Virus record (IMG/VR): IMGVR_UViG_3300049783_000096
Location: 1 to 23,166 of that record
Origin: a virus
DNA length: 23,166 nucleotides
Reading direction: 5' to 3' (one strand)
Below the pieces are notes generated by a model. It ran no database searches. It was not told the origin of the DNA and saw only the letters and a program-made list of their open reading frames with translations. The position numbers were made by a program, and so were the translations under genes. The first letter of the stretch is position 1, and each line of letters opens with the position of its first letter. Positions 6,941-14,005 of the stretch are shown piece by piece.

Positions 6941-7746
6941 TAGTTCTCTATATGATCTATGCCCAAAGTTTTACGGAACTCTTGTGTAAACTTACCGTCA
7001 ATGCGTAATGCATAACTTTGTTCCATAATGCGCTCTCCGCCATGCCAATCTTGGTCATTCCACCAAGCTGCTCTAGTATTAAGATATGTTTTATTTTTAG
7101 TTTCGGGGTCCCATAAATAAAATGCTTTCTTAGTATTAGGACGAATATGTATAAATTCGTTATTGTGTGGAAATGATTCGTTCATTCCGTTTTTAGCATC
7201 GAGGTCTCTGTGTTCAAACGGAACACCGTCTGCTTCGCAATGAAAGAATATAACACGACCAATGTGTTCAAATATATTGTCTTTAATTAATTGTTCTGTC
7301 CATTTTACTGTTTCAGGAAAATGTTGTGCTTCTTCTGTTAGCTTACGTTCTGCTGTTCTATCGTCCCAAGACCCTTCTTCCCAAAGGAAATAATAAATGT
7401 AAGGATCATATGCACCTAGGGCCATTTTTAAGTAACGTGTAAAAACGTTACGTTGTTTGTAATTGCCAAAGTCTGAAGGCATAAGTTTCATCCCTTCAAT
7501 CTTAATAGGATTGTCATCTGCTAGTAATTGAAATTCTTCTAATGCTTGATAGATAGGTTTCCAATTTAACGTATAGCTCATATCTTCAAAAGTAAATCCA
7601 GGAGCCATCCATGTGCCTTCTTTAGCAAACTCTCTTGCCGCTGCAAAGCCATGCATTATTTCTGGTTGTAATTTTTCAAAAGTTTCCATATCGAGATACT
7701 TTTCCATATTAAAATATGGTCGACTATTAATTCCTTTAATTGCCAT
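6937..7746 (-). CDS. Fe(II)/2OG oxygenase-like protein, larger type
   Basis: A 269-residue protein with H179-x-D181 (FEHRDLD), a strand IHIRPNTKKAFYLWD at 199-213, H235 (DWHGGER) and R248 (YALRIDG): a full iron triad and 2OG Arg in the order of a double-stranded beta-helix oxygenase. The first 160 residues, rich in aromatic residues, are unlike the two smaller oxygenases here, so this one probably came separately. It is the downstream partner of the Tes-like radical SAM gene, overlapping it by 11 bases, and the two are likely co-translated. Substrate unknown. The fold call is moderately sure because only the motifs support it. Confidence 0.68.
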   Translation of the reverse strand: MAIKGINSRPYFNMEKYLDMETFEKLQPEIMHGFAAAREFAKEGTWMAPGFTFEDMSYTLNWKPIYQALEEFQLLADDNPIKIEGMKLMPSDFGNYKQRNVFTRYLKMALGAYDPYIYYFLWEEGSWDDRTAERKLTEEAQHFPETVKWTEQLIKDNIFEHIGRVIFFHCEADGVPFEHRDLDAKNGMNESFPHNNEFIHIRPNTKKAFYLWDPETKNKTYLNTRAAWWNDQDWHGGERIMEQSYALRIDGKFTQEFRKTLGIDHIENY

Positions 7747-8797
7747 AATTCTTTATCCATTCTTCAGGTATAGTATCGGGCAGCATTTTTCCATTATTTA
7801 CTGCGTGGTCTCTTAGTATAACTTGATGCACTAACGGGCTAGGCGGCTTGCCGGGAAGTATATCAGCTATTGCTTCTGTTTGCATCTCACTCAAGTCTAG
7901 CGTTTTAACATCTGGCCATTGAATAAGCTTTACTACTATTCCGTTAATTTCAACAGGATAGTGTGCCCTAATGCCTTGTTCGGGTCTAGGTATAAAGCTC
8001 CAGTTATTTTTTTCTGCAATTGCTTTTGCACGTTTAACTAATTCACTTAGGTACATTTTATCTTGATCAGGGCATCTACCTATTTCAGTGCCTACTCGAA
8101 TTCTATATAGGCTGCAATATTTTTTTACGTCATTAAATTTTTGTATTTCAGATAGACAGTATTCTAATTGATCAAATCCTTCAAGAGTATAACTAATATT
8201 TTTTATTGACAATCCCATTGCTACACAATTATCTAACCCTTGTTCTTGTTTTCCTCGTACAGTATGCCCTTGATAGTCAGGATGATTAAGTCCAACTGTA
8301 AAATGCACATTATCAAATTTTGTAAATTGACTAGCGTAATCAATTCTACCTAATTTAACACCGTTAGTTAAAATCATAATACCACGAGGTTTTCCAGGTA
8401 GTGCTTGTATAGCTTCTATTATTTCAGGCAAGTCTTTCCTTACAGTTGGCTCTGCTCCTACTAACGAAAGAGGATACCCGTCATCGGGCCAAGATTTAAT
8501 CGTTGTTAATATTGATTGTATTGCTGGATCGATAGATCTACTATCAGGTTCTTGATAACAATGCGGACATGCTAGATTGCATTTATTAGTTGTCTCTATA
8601 AAATAACTAGATAACGGGTGTCTTGGATAGTTGTAATTTAAATAAAACTCTGCATCAGGTTCTACAAGATGCTCGACATACCCGTGTTCGGAACATGTTT
8701 TACTTAACCATATCTGGTTATCTCTTTCAAATCGTACTGCTGGTACATGTCGATAACATTGTTCACAAACCGATAACGTATCTTTAAGTTTTCTCAT
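7736..8797 (-). CDS. Radical SAM protein resembling the Tes/MJ0619 family
   Basis: A 353-residue protein. The N-terminus has a zinc-finger-like module: C11-x2-C14, VPA, then C35 and H38 (KTCSEHGYVEHLVEPDAEFY), very like the opening of the Tes (tetraether lipid synthase) and MJ0619 (methanopterin methylase) group. The core motif is C73, C77, C80 (NKCNLACPHCYQEPD), followed by GAEPTVRKDLPEII (114-127), which matches that group's GGEPT(V)R.D signature with Ala for Gly. The family forms C-C bonds at unactivated carbons using a second SAM or lipid radical. The phage substrate is unknown. It is the first gene of a two-gene minus unit and divergent from 8861. Family resemblance is by motif memory, not a search. 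Confidence 0.82.
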   Translation of the reverse strand: MRKLKDTLSVCEQCYRHVPAVRFERDNQIWLSKTCSEHGYVEHLVEPDAEFYLNYNYPRHPLSSYFIETTNKCNLACPHCYQEPDSRSIDPAIQSILTTIKSWPDDGYPLSLVGAEPTVRKDLPEIIEAIQALPGKPRGIMILTNGVKLGRIDYASQFTKFDNVHFTVGLNHPDYQGHTVRGKQEQGLDNCVAMGLSIKNISYTLEGFDQLEYCLSEIQKFNDVKKYCSLYRIRVGTEIGRCPDQDKMYLSELVKRAKAIAEKNNWSFIPRPEQGIRAHYPVEINGIVVKLIQWPDVKTLDLSEMQTEAIADILPGKPPSPLVHQVILRDHAVNNGKMLPDTIPEEWIKNYGN

Positions 8798-8826
8798 TAA
8801 GTACTCACTTTTTAATTATATACTCA

Positions 8827-8834
8827 TATTTACC
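8827..8834 (-). promoter_or_regulatory. Late-promoter-like octamer GGTAAATA for the 8797 unit
   Basis: Minus-strand GGTAAATA directly abuts the plus-strand TATAAATA at 8835. It is a weaker match than its partner. Confidence 0.3.
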
Positions 8835-8842
8835 TATAAATA
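8835..8842 (+). promoter_or_regulatory. T4 late promoter, exact consensus TATAAATA
   Basis: Exact octamer on the plus strand. Predicted transcription start is about 8848, where the strong ribosome site AAGGAG (8848-8853) begins, 7 bases before the ATG at 8861. Confidence 0.75.
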
Positions 8843-8860
8843 TCAGTAAGGAGCAATGTT

Positions 8861-9541
8861 ATGGAGTATTATTGGAACAACGTGCCAGGTGCTGGACTTT
8901 GTAGGAACAATTTAATCTATACTAGTTTAATTAGCAAAGACGAAAAAACATTTTGTCAATGGTATTACAATGATGAAAAGTATCATGGTGGCCAAAATCA
9001 AGTAGTTGATGCTACCCTAATGCAAGAAAAATTTGATAGAGAAGTCGAATACTTGCTACTCATGCAACAGAATTATCCGCAATATATTCCAGAAATTATA
9101 GATATAGATATAGAAAAGAGAAAAGTATATCTAAGAATACAAGGTCCTGACTTTTGGGAACTTGCAGGTTGCGATCAAGAAAACTATGATAACGTATTAC
9201 CAGATTGGCAAGAACAGATGCTAGACATAATTCAAGCACATAAGAATCTAGGTATTTACAAATACAGTATGCACCCTAGTAGTTATTTTGTAGTAGACGG
9301 TAAGTTAAAAAGTATTAACTACTTCTTTGCGTATAATGAACAAGAGGGGCCTATTAGTATAGCAGATCACTCTAGTCATATTTACAGTACACGCCAAGAA
9401 GAAATGCGTAAACATATTGAATCATTAGGCATTGAGTGGGATACTCCTCAACCTTTAGACTTATTAGAACAACTATGTTGGGAAAGTTTTAGAAAAAACT
9501 ATCCTAACGACTTTATAGAGAAAGCTAAATGTATAAAATAA
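8861..9541 (+). CDS. Kinase-fold-like protein, paralogue of 3069-3764
   Basis: A 226-residue protein that aligns along its length with the product of 3069-3764: N..LIYTSLI..., FDREVEYL (58-65), KVYLRI (88-93), LPDWQEQMLDII (113-124), and MHPSSYFVVDGKLKSINYF (137-155). The last segment resembles a kinase catalytic loop and DFG strand, but the metal-binding Asp is Asn153 here and the HxD Asp is missing. A catalytically dead or repurposed kinase fold is the best reading. The start at 8861 is preceded by AAGGAG; an ATG at 8856 is out of frame. It overlaps the GNAT-like gene by 13 bases. Confidence 0.6.
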   Translation: MEYYWNNVPGAGLCRNNLIYTSLISKDEKTFCQWYYNDEKYHGGQNQVVDATLMQEKFDREVEYLLLMQQNYPQYIPEIIDIDIEKRKVYLRIQGPDFWELAGCDQENYDNVLPDWQEQMLDIIQAHKNLGIYKYSMHPSSYFVVDGKLKSINYFFAYNEQEGPISIADHSSHIYSTRQEEMRKHIESLGIEWDTPQPLDLLEQLCWESFRKNYPNDFIEKAKCIK

Positions 9542-10062
9542 TTCCTTGGAATAAAGACTTAGACTTAACAGACTTTTACAAAGAAGCTGAAAAAAGAGGA
9601 TTTGTAAATAACGCTAGTCAAAAAGCAATGATAGATTGTTTTCGTAATGAAGAAGAATGGCAAGTTTGGATATTATATTATAATGACCGTGCTGTTGGCA
9701 GTGTAGCTGCTCATAGTATAGAAGAAGGGTATCGCATATGTACAAGAACATGTGCATTTACTGATCTAATGCCAGTTGTATCTACAAGAACACGTACAGG
9801 AATTATTACGCATCAACATGTTACAGCACAATTTTTTATGCCTGCTTGTATTGAATGGGCAAAAGAACCAATGTATATTACAACACATCCTAGTAAAGTA
9901 GGAACACAACGACAAGTACATACTATATGGGGACCAAGTCTAGAAAAGACTGGAGTTCTTACAAAAGATTTTGAAAAAGACTATCGAGGTCATGTACAAA
10001 CATTTTGGAAACTAAACACTGATGTGTTTTTAGATCAACTAAACAAATACCCTAAATGGTAA
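9529..10062 (+). CDS. GNAT acetyltransferase-like protein (weak)
   Basis: A 177-residue protein. The stretch VWILYYNDRAVGSVAAHSIE (about residues 46-65) resembles GNAT strands beta2-beta3 with the G.V/G.I turn, and a helix-rich C-terminal half follows. The canonical acetyl-CoA pyrophosphate loop (Q/RxxGxG/A) is not clear; TRTRTGIITHQH at 86-97 is the nearest basic-glycine stretch. It is translationally coupled to the kinase-like gene (13-base overlap), so the two probably act together. Its stop lies 2 bases from the stop of the convergent tail fibre gene. It could equally be an unknown phage protein. Confidence 0.5.
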   Translation: MYKIIPWNKDLDLTDFYKEAEKRGFVNNASQKAMIDCFRNEEEWQVWILYYNDRAVGSVAAHSIEEGYRICTRTCAFTDLMPVVSTRTRTGIITHQHVTAQFFMPACIEWAKEPMYITTHPSKVGTQRQVHTIWGPSLEKTGVLTKDFEKDYRGHVQTFWKLNTDVFLDQLNKYPKW

Positions 10063-10064
10063 TA

Positions 10065-11120
10065 TTAGTTTAAGTCAACCCAAGCAGCACCAGTGTAACC
10101 TTGGAACTTAGTTCCAGTTGTGTTAAACACCATCATGCCTGCTGTTGGAGTTGGAATAGCTGCATCACGTGCTGCATCATCTGCATATCTACCAGGAGTA
10201 ATAGCACCTTCTGCTTTAAACTCGCCACCTAACCCAAACATGTATGAATTGTATGTACCACTACCTGCACCAATAATAAGACTTGCAGTAGATTTTGGAA
10301 AATCATCAGTGATATCGGCATCAGCTGCAAGTTCCGTAATCATTAACGCTGTAACTTTTCCTTCTGCAGAAACAGCATCATACGCAGATATCTTCCAACC
10401 ACCTACTATCTCTCCTGCTAAAACTGAAGTTGGAGTAGTAGTTGAACCCTTAACAGAAAGGAAATCTGTGTAAGGAAATCCGCCGTTAGCACCAGTAGTA
10501 ACCGCAGTTATCTGTAATGGTACTCTGTTACCGTTGTTTAAAATAATAGGACTAAGTGCAGTATTTGGAGCAATTGTATCTAAAGTAATTCCTGGTGTAG
10601 TAACAGTACCGTCAGTACCGTCAATAATTCGTGAACTGTCATCGCCAAATACGCTACCAGTTACATCGCCTGTAATGTTAATAGGGTATGTAGCACCGTC
10701 AATTAATCCACCTGATACATCTGTACCATTTACCCAGCCAGCACCGTCATATTTTAATACTTGTCCTACTGTAGGAGTACTAGATATTGTATCTACGTCT
10801 TGTAGTGCATTAATTGATTTGTTTGATAGTACAGTTGGATCGCCTGGCATCCAGTGAGTCATGCCTTGATCCCAAACTAATGCTTCACCATCACTTGGAA
10901 CATGTCCTGCACTTGTAGTATCAACATCACTTAAATTATTTATATTTAAATCGGAGTTAGCAACGTCCACCGCAATACCACCTGTTGTAGACCCATCGCC
11001 TACATAAAGTTTCTTAGTATCTGTTGTATATATTATTTCGCCTTCAGCTGGCACTGGCAAAGCGGCACCGTCAAGTGTTAACCTTTGTGCATCTGTGCCT
11101 CTTCTTAATCGTAAAGCCAT
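10065..11120 (-). CDS. Phage tail fibre / receptor-binding structural protein
   Basis: A 351-residue protein. The N-terminus MALRLRRGTDAQR...PAEGEIIYTTDTKKLYVGDG matches the Mtd N-terminal (tail-fibre anchoring) pattern of RRGT...GEI..T.DT..L..GDG. Two internal repeats follow: residues 59-93 and 103-133 share N.L.DVDT.S...G..L.wD....W..G. The C-terminus (GMMVFNTTGTKFQGYTGAAWVDLN) is the kind of end common in marine T4-like fibres. It has its own late octamer at 11155 and an AGGAG ribosome site, fitting a virion gene. Its place next to the enzyme island makes it a candidate target of those enzymes, but this is inference. Confidence 0.8.
   Translation of the reverse strand: MALRLRRGTDAQRLTLDGAALPVPAEGEIIYTTDTKKLYVGDGSTTGGIAVDVANSDLNINNLSDVDTTSAGHVPSDGEALVWDQGMTHWMPGDPTVLSNKSINALQDVDTISSTPTVGQVLKYDGAGWVNGTDVSGGLIDGATYPINITGDVTGSVFGDDSSRIIDGTDGTVTTPGITLDTIAPNTALSPIILNNGNRVPLQITAVTTGANGGFPYTDFLSVKGSTTTPTSVLAGEIVGGWKISAYDAVSAEGKVTALMITELAADADITDDFPKSTASLIIGAGSGTYNSYMFGLGGEFKAEGAITPGRYADDAARDAAIPTPTAGMMVFNTTGTKFQGYTGAAWVDLN
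10722..10946 (-). repeat. Two protein-level repeats within the tail fibre
   Basis: Residues 59-93 and 103-133 share the pattern N.L.DVDT.S....G..L..D....W..G, about 44 residues apart. Such repeats are common in fibre shafts and can be gained or lost by recombination. Confidence 0.6.
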
Positions 11121-11154
11121 TTTTCTTAACTCCTAAAATTTAAGTCTACATATG

Positions 11155-11162
11155 TATTTATC
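11155..11162 (-). promoter_or_regulatory. T4-type late promoter octamer GATAAATA for the tail fibre
   Basis: Minus-strand GATAAATA, 7 of 8 to consensus, lies just past the stop of the 11172 gene and 34 bases before the tail fibre ATG, with AGGAG in between. Confidence 0.6.
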
Positions 11163-11171
11163 ACAAAAGGT

Positions 11172-11489
11172 CTATTTCCTTTTCTTCATAAAGATCTTTG
11201 TACGCTTAGTAATATCCTTCTTTACACGCTCTATATCAACTACAAAGTTAACACTTTGCAGAACGTCTTCGTACTCGTCCATTAGATCTTCCATGCTTTC
11301 TTCAAACGCTAATGCATTATCAGCAGCAGAACTTTGTGGATCATTTTCAATAATCCATACCCTGCCGTCAGTGAATGTAACTTCAACGGCCTTAATGTAC
11401 TCGGTAGGAACAACTTTTATGTCGATATTACCGAGCACTTCAGGCCATTTGTCAATTACTTGCTTACTTAACTTATTTTTTTTAGGCAC
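11172..11489 (-). CDS. Conserved-looking phage protein of unknown function
   Basis: A 105-residue protein with no motif I recognise. The first half is mixed (DIKVVPTEYIKAVEVTFTDGRVWIIEND suggests a small beta element), the middle is strongly acidic (about residues 60-78) and the C-terminus is very basic (KKDITKRTKIFMKKRK). It overlaps the upstream gene by 8 bases, implying coupled translation with it. Position between late-type promoters and next to a tail fibre suggests a virion or assembly role, without direct evidence. Confidence 0.7.
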   Translation of the reverse strand: MPKKNKLSKQVIDKWPEVLGNIDIKVVPTEYIKAVEVTFTDGRVWIIENDPQSSAADNALAFEESMEDLMDEYEDVLQSVNFVVDIERVKKDITKRTKIFMKKRK

Positions 11490-12093
11490 TTTGGGCGGAC
11501 TTCTTACTAGTTTTCTTAGTAGGAACTAGTTCTTCCGCTTGACGTCTTAGTTGTGCTGCTTCTTTGCTTAGTCTATCTGCTTGTGAGCGATACTGTGCCG
11601 CAAGATCTGAGTCAGTTAAAACACCATCTGTTGCTGGTGCTACTGGTGCAGCTGTGACTGGCTCAGCAGGCTTTGTTATTGATGCATCTGATACATCTGC
11701 TGGCGTTCCGTCTGCTGGCTGCAATGCTAATGCTTCAACTGTAACACCTTTTTGACTTGCAATAGCGTCATTCAACTCTGAAAGAATTACAGTATTCTTC
11801 ATGTCTGGTGTCATTTCAATCTTGTTGGTCGGCATCTTAGCAAACTTGCCTGTTGCGGCAAATGCTCTAAGCATATTTCTACCATCTGGCAATTGAGTTC
11901 TGTCCATTGCTTCTGCTAGTTCGTATGCTGTTTGGCCTGCATTACTTTCAACTAGATTCATTAACGCATCATGTGCATCTGCTTCTAAGCTATCAGTAAA
12001 TACTACTAAGCATTGATCTGCTTCTTTAGGTACTACACGGTACGCTACTACGGCCCGTCTTTTAGGATTAATTTGTCTTCCGATATGTTTCAT
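11482..12093 (-). CDS. Conserved-looking phage protein of unknown function, Ala-rich C-terminus
   Basis: The ATG at 12093 (MKHIGRQINPKRR) was preferred to an in-frame ATG at 12135, because AACAGGAG lies just upstream and the earlier ATG sits inside the previous gene. The 203-residue product has a basic N-terminus, a helical domain to about residue 125 (VVFTDSLEADAHDALMNLVESNAG; LPDGRNMLRAF), then an Ala/Pro/Thr-rich linker and a predicted coiled coil with a Lys-rich tail (RSQADRLSKEAAQLRRQAEE). I recall similar proteins in marine T4-like phages but no function. It belongs to the three-gene unit 12340 to 11172. Confidence 0.72.
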   Translation of the reverse strand: MKHIGRQINPKRRAVVAYRVVPKEADQCLVVFTDSLEADAHDALMNLVESNAGQTAYELAEAMDRTQLPDGRNMLRAFAATGKFAKMPTNKIEMTPDMKNTVILSELNDAIASQKGVTVEALALQPADGTPADVSDASITKPAEPVTAAPVAPATDGVLTDSDLAAQYRSQADRLSKEAAQLRRQAEELVPTKKTSKKSAQSA

Positions 12094-12094
12094 A

Positions 12095-12340
12095 TTATTC
12101 TCCTGTTGGAGCCTTTTCAGCTTCTGCTTGGGCATCCTGTTGTGCTTGTACAGCGTTTAAAAATGCTTCTAGTTTACCATACACTGTTCCGACTGTAGTC
12201 ATTTCGTTCGGCTTAAATGCTCCACGGGTTGATGCAACATCAATGATTGATTTCATTGCTGTTAAATCTTGTACAGTAAGATCGGGTGCCTGTGTTTGTT
12301 CAGTAGCAGGTGTTGCTTCTGTTTTAGTTTCTTCGCTCAT
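12095..12340 (-). CDS. Small acidic phage protein of unknown function
   Basis: An 81-residue protein. A disordered Thr/Glu/Pro-rich N-terminus is followed by a helical segment LTVQDLTAMKSIIDVASTRGAF and VGTVYGKLEAFLNAVQ, and an Ala/Gln/Glu tail. The ribosome site TAGGAG is about 10 bases upstream of the ATG. It is the first gene of the unit that continues to 11172, ending 1 base before the ATG of the next gene. Not recognised beyond resemblance to small conserved proteins of marine T4-likes. Confidence 0.7.
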   Translation of the reverse strand: MSEETKTEATPATEQTQAPDLTVQDLTAMKSIIDVASTRGAFKPNEMTTVGTVYGKLEAFLNAVQAQQDAQAEAEKAPTGE

Positions 12341-12377
12341 AATTTCTATTCTCCTATATTATTATATATGCGTACTT

Positions 12378-12385
12378 TATTTATT
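12378..12385 (-). promoter_or_regulatory. Late-promoter-like octamer AATAAATA
   Basis: Minus-strand AATAAATA overlaps the stop of the 12381 gene and lies 37 bases before the ATG at 12340. It is a 7-of-8 match, but in an AT-rich run, so chance is possible. Confidence 0.4.
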
Positions 12386-12632
12386 TGTACTTCAAATGTG
12401 GACAAGCTAACATGAAATAACTTGCTTCTTTTGGATCTTCAAATGCTACTTTGAGATGATCCTTATCACGCGAAAGGTAATATCGATTCCTTAGATTTTC
12501 ACAAATCCATTTATCAACAGCACTTTGCATGTTGTATCTTTGTTGTAAGGACACTACTTCGAAGTGCCTAGGGCAATAAGGAGTCTGTCTTACACCAAAA
12601 AAGTTTAATGGATTAGGCTTCTTGAGCTTCAT
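12381..12632 (-). CDS. Small basic protein of unknown function
   Basis: An 83-residue protein without a recognised motif. It is basic and aromatic, with a single CPRH and a late ACPHLKYK; two Cys and two His could form a small metal site, but the spacing does not match a known finger. It overlaps the end of the VWA gene by 20 bases and has GGAG about 12 bases before its ATG, so it is read from the VWA unit's promoter. Existence is supported by the tight packing and the lack of any other frame here. Confidence 0.6.
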   Translation of the reverse strand: MKLKKPNPLNFFGVRQTPYCPRHFEVVSLQQRYNMQSAVDKWICENLRNRYYLSRDKDHLKVAFEDPKEASYFMLACPHLKYK

Positions 12633-13902
12633 AATGTGCTGTTACTCCAAATGGTGCTTGTAGGTTCTTATCGTGATGACTGTGTATTACAAATACTGTA
12701 TCACAGTAATCAGGATCACCCCAGCTATCCCATGCATATCCATCAGTGAACATTAAGAACTTTTTAGGCGCAATACCTTCTTGTTCCATATATGTCCAGT
12801 TACACATAAAGTCAGTGCCGCCACCGCCCATAATTTCATAATCTGTTAAGTCGTCTCCGCAATCGGCACTATAGTCTTGCTCGTTATAAACCTTAGTATC
12901 AAAGCACCACAATTTAATATTGTAGTCTTTGTACTCGTCCATAATGCCTTTTACTTCACTTAGGAAGTCTCTGCCTTGTATATCACCAATTGACCCACTC
13001 ATGTCAATTGCAATACAAAGATCTATTGTTTCAGCAAAATTCATACCTGGTAGTATAGCACCACTCATTTGTCCTTTGCGTGAAGGACGACTAAATGTAT
13101 AATCACTTTTAATAGTTGATTGTATTTGCTGACGTAGTATTTCACGCCAGTTCATTTTAGGCTCTGTAAGATCTTTAATTAATCTATCTACGCCTTTAGG
13201 AATATTGCCAGCACCTGCACTTTGTGCTGCTGAAACCATATTCTCTTTAATTTCGTCACGTATCTTTTTAAGTTCTTCTTTTGTATAAGTTGGACGTCCT
13301 TCACCATCTTTGTCGCCTTTCGGACCTTTGTTAGATTCGTTATCGCCGTCAGTCCAGTCAAGGTGTTCGTCTAATAATTCACCTAGTTGTTTAAGCTCGT
13401 CTTCATCATACTTTTCAAACAAGTCGTCATAAACTTCTTCTGAAGTCCAGTTTTCGTATTTAAAGTCTTGATAACATTCGACTAGCTTAGGCTTATGGCC
13501 AATGCTATCTCGTACAAGTATATTGTTTACAACGTAGTCTTGTGCAATGTTAGACAGCATAGCGTCTAAGTTACGGTCTTGCCATGTTCTACGTTCTAAG
13601 TGATCAAATACACAATGTAAAATTTCGTGTGCAATAACAAACTCAACCTCTTTATTATCCATTGAGTTAAAGAACTGAGTGTTGAAGTATAAGTTTCGAC
13701 CATCTACAGCCGCTGTGCCTAACCAATCATCTGCACTTTTAATTTGTAAACGTGTAGCCATATTACCAAAGAAAGGATGCTTTAGTAGTAAGCCTACTCG
13801 TGCAACGATAATGCGATCTAGAACTTCTACACGCATTTCAGCTAATGCTTCTGGAGTAATGTCTGGATCTGGTTGCCAGTGCTTCTTACCTTCTACGCTC
13901 AT
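12613..13902 (-). CDS. VWA-like metallopeptidase domain protein (partner of MoxR ATPase)
   Basis: A 429-residue protein with two parts. The N-terminal part has a zinc-peptidase motif HEILHCVFDH (92-101; HExxH plus a third His). The C-terminal part is a von Willebrand A-like domain with MIDAS elements DMSGS (300-304), GGGGTDF (359-365) and FTDG (385-388). A charged, Gly/Asp-rich linker lies at about 183-205. This combination is known as a putative metallopeptidase with a VWA-like domain, usually beside a MoxR-type AAA+ ATPase, as here. The pair probably forms a chaperone-like complex that remodels or inserts metal into a target. It has its own sigma-70-type promoter and an AAAGGA ribosome site. 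Confidence 0.85.
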   Translation of the reverse strand: MSVEGKKHWQPDPDITPEALAEMRVEVLDRIIVARVGLLLKHPFFGNMATRLQIKSADDWLGTAAVDGRNLYFNTQFFNSMDNKEVEFVIAHEILHCVFDHLERRTWQDRNLDAMLSNIAQDYVVNNILVRDSIGHKPKLVECYQDFKYENWTSEEVYDDLFEKYDEDELKQLGELLDEHLDWTDGDNESNKGPKGDKDGEGRPTYTKEELKKIRDEIKENMVSAAQSAGAGNIPKGVDRLIKDLTEPKMNWREILRQQIQSTIKSDYTFSRPSRKGQMSGAILPGMNFAETIDLCIAIDMSGSIGDIQGRDFLSEVKGIMDEYKDYNIKLWCFDTKVYNEQDYSADCGDDLTDYEIMGGGGTDFMCNWTYMEQEGIAPKKFLMFTDGYAWDSWGDPDYCDTVFVIHSHHDKNLQAPFGVTAHYEAQEA

Positions 13903-13931
13903 CTGCTATGTCCTTTCTAATTTATATAACT

Positions 13932-13960
13932 ATTATACTAGATTCTGAGTTGTTTGTCAA
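13932..13960 (-). promoter_or_regulatory. Sigma-70-type promoter for the VWA gene
   Basis: Minus strand: TTGACA (13955-13960), 17 bases, TATAAT (13932-13937). Both hexamers are exact consensus with the optimal spacer, so the host RNA polymerase should read it. Confidence 0.88.
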
Positions 13961-13971
13961 CCACAAAAGGT

Positions 13972-13998
13972 GATAGAGCGAGTTAAACTCGCCCTATC
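13972..13998 (-). terminator. Stem-loop after the MoxR gene, probable terminator
   Basis: GATAGGGCGAG and CTCGCTCTATC pair over 11 positions with one G-U, around a 5-base loop, 8 bases after the stop at 14006. Downstream in the transcript is ACCTTTTG, a weak U-tract. In the plus direction the stem is followed by TTTTT, so it may act both ways. Confidence 0.65.
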
Positions 13999-14005
13999 TT
14001 TTTGC

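Noticed and set aside
10120-10857. Plus-strand frames over the tail fibre
   Set aside because: They are antisense products of the low-complexity fibre sequence; the minus frame has recognisable N- and C-terminal fibre motifs.
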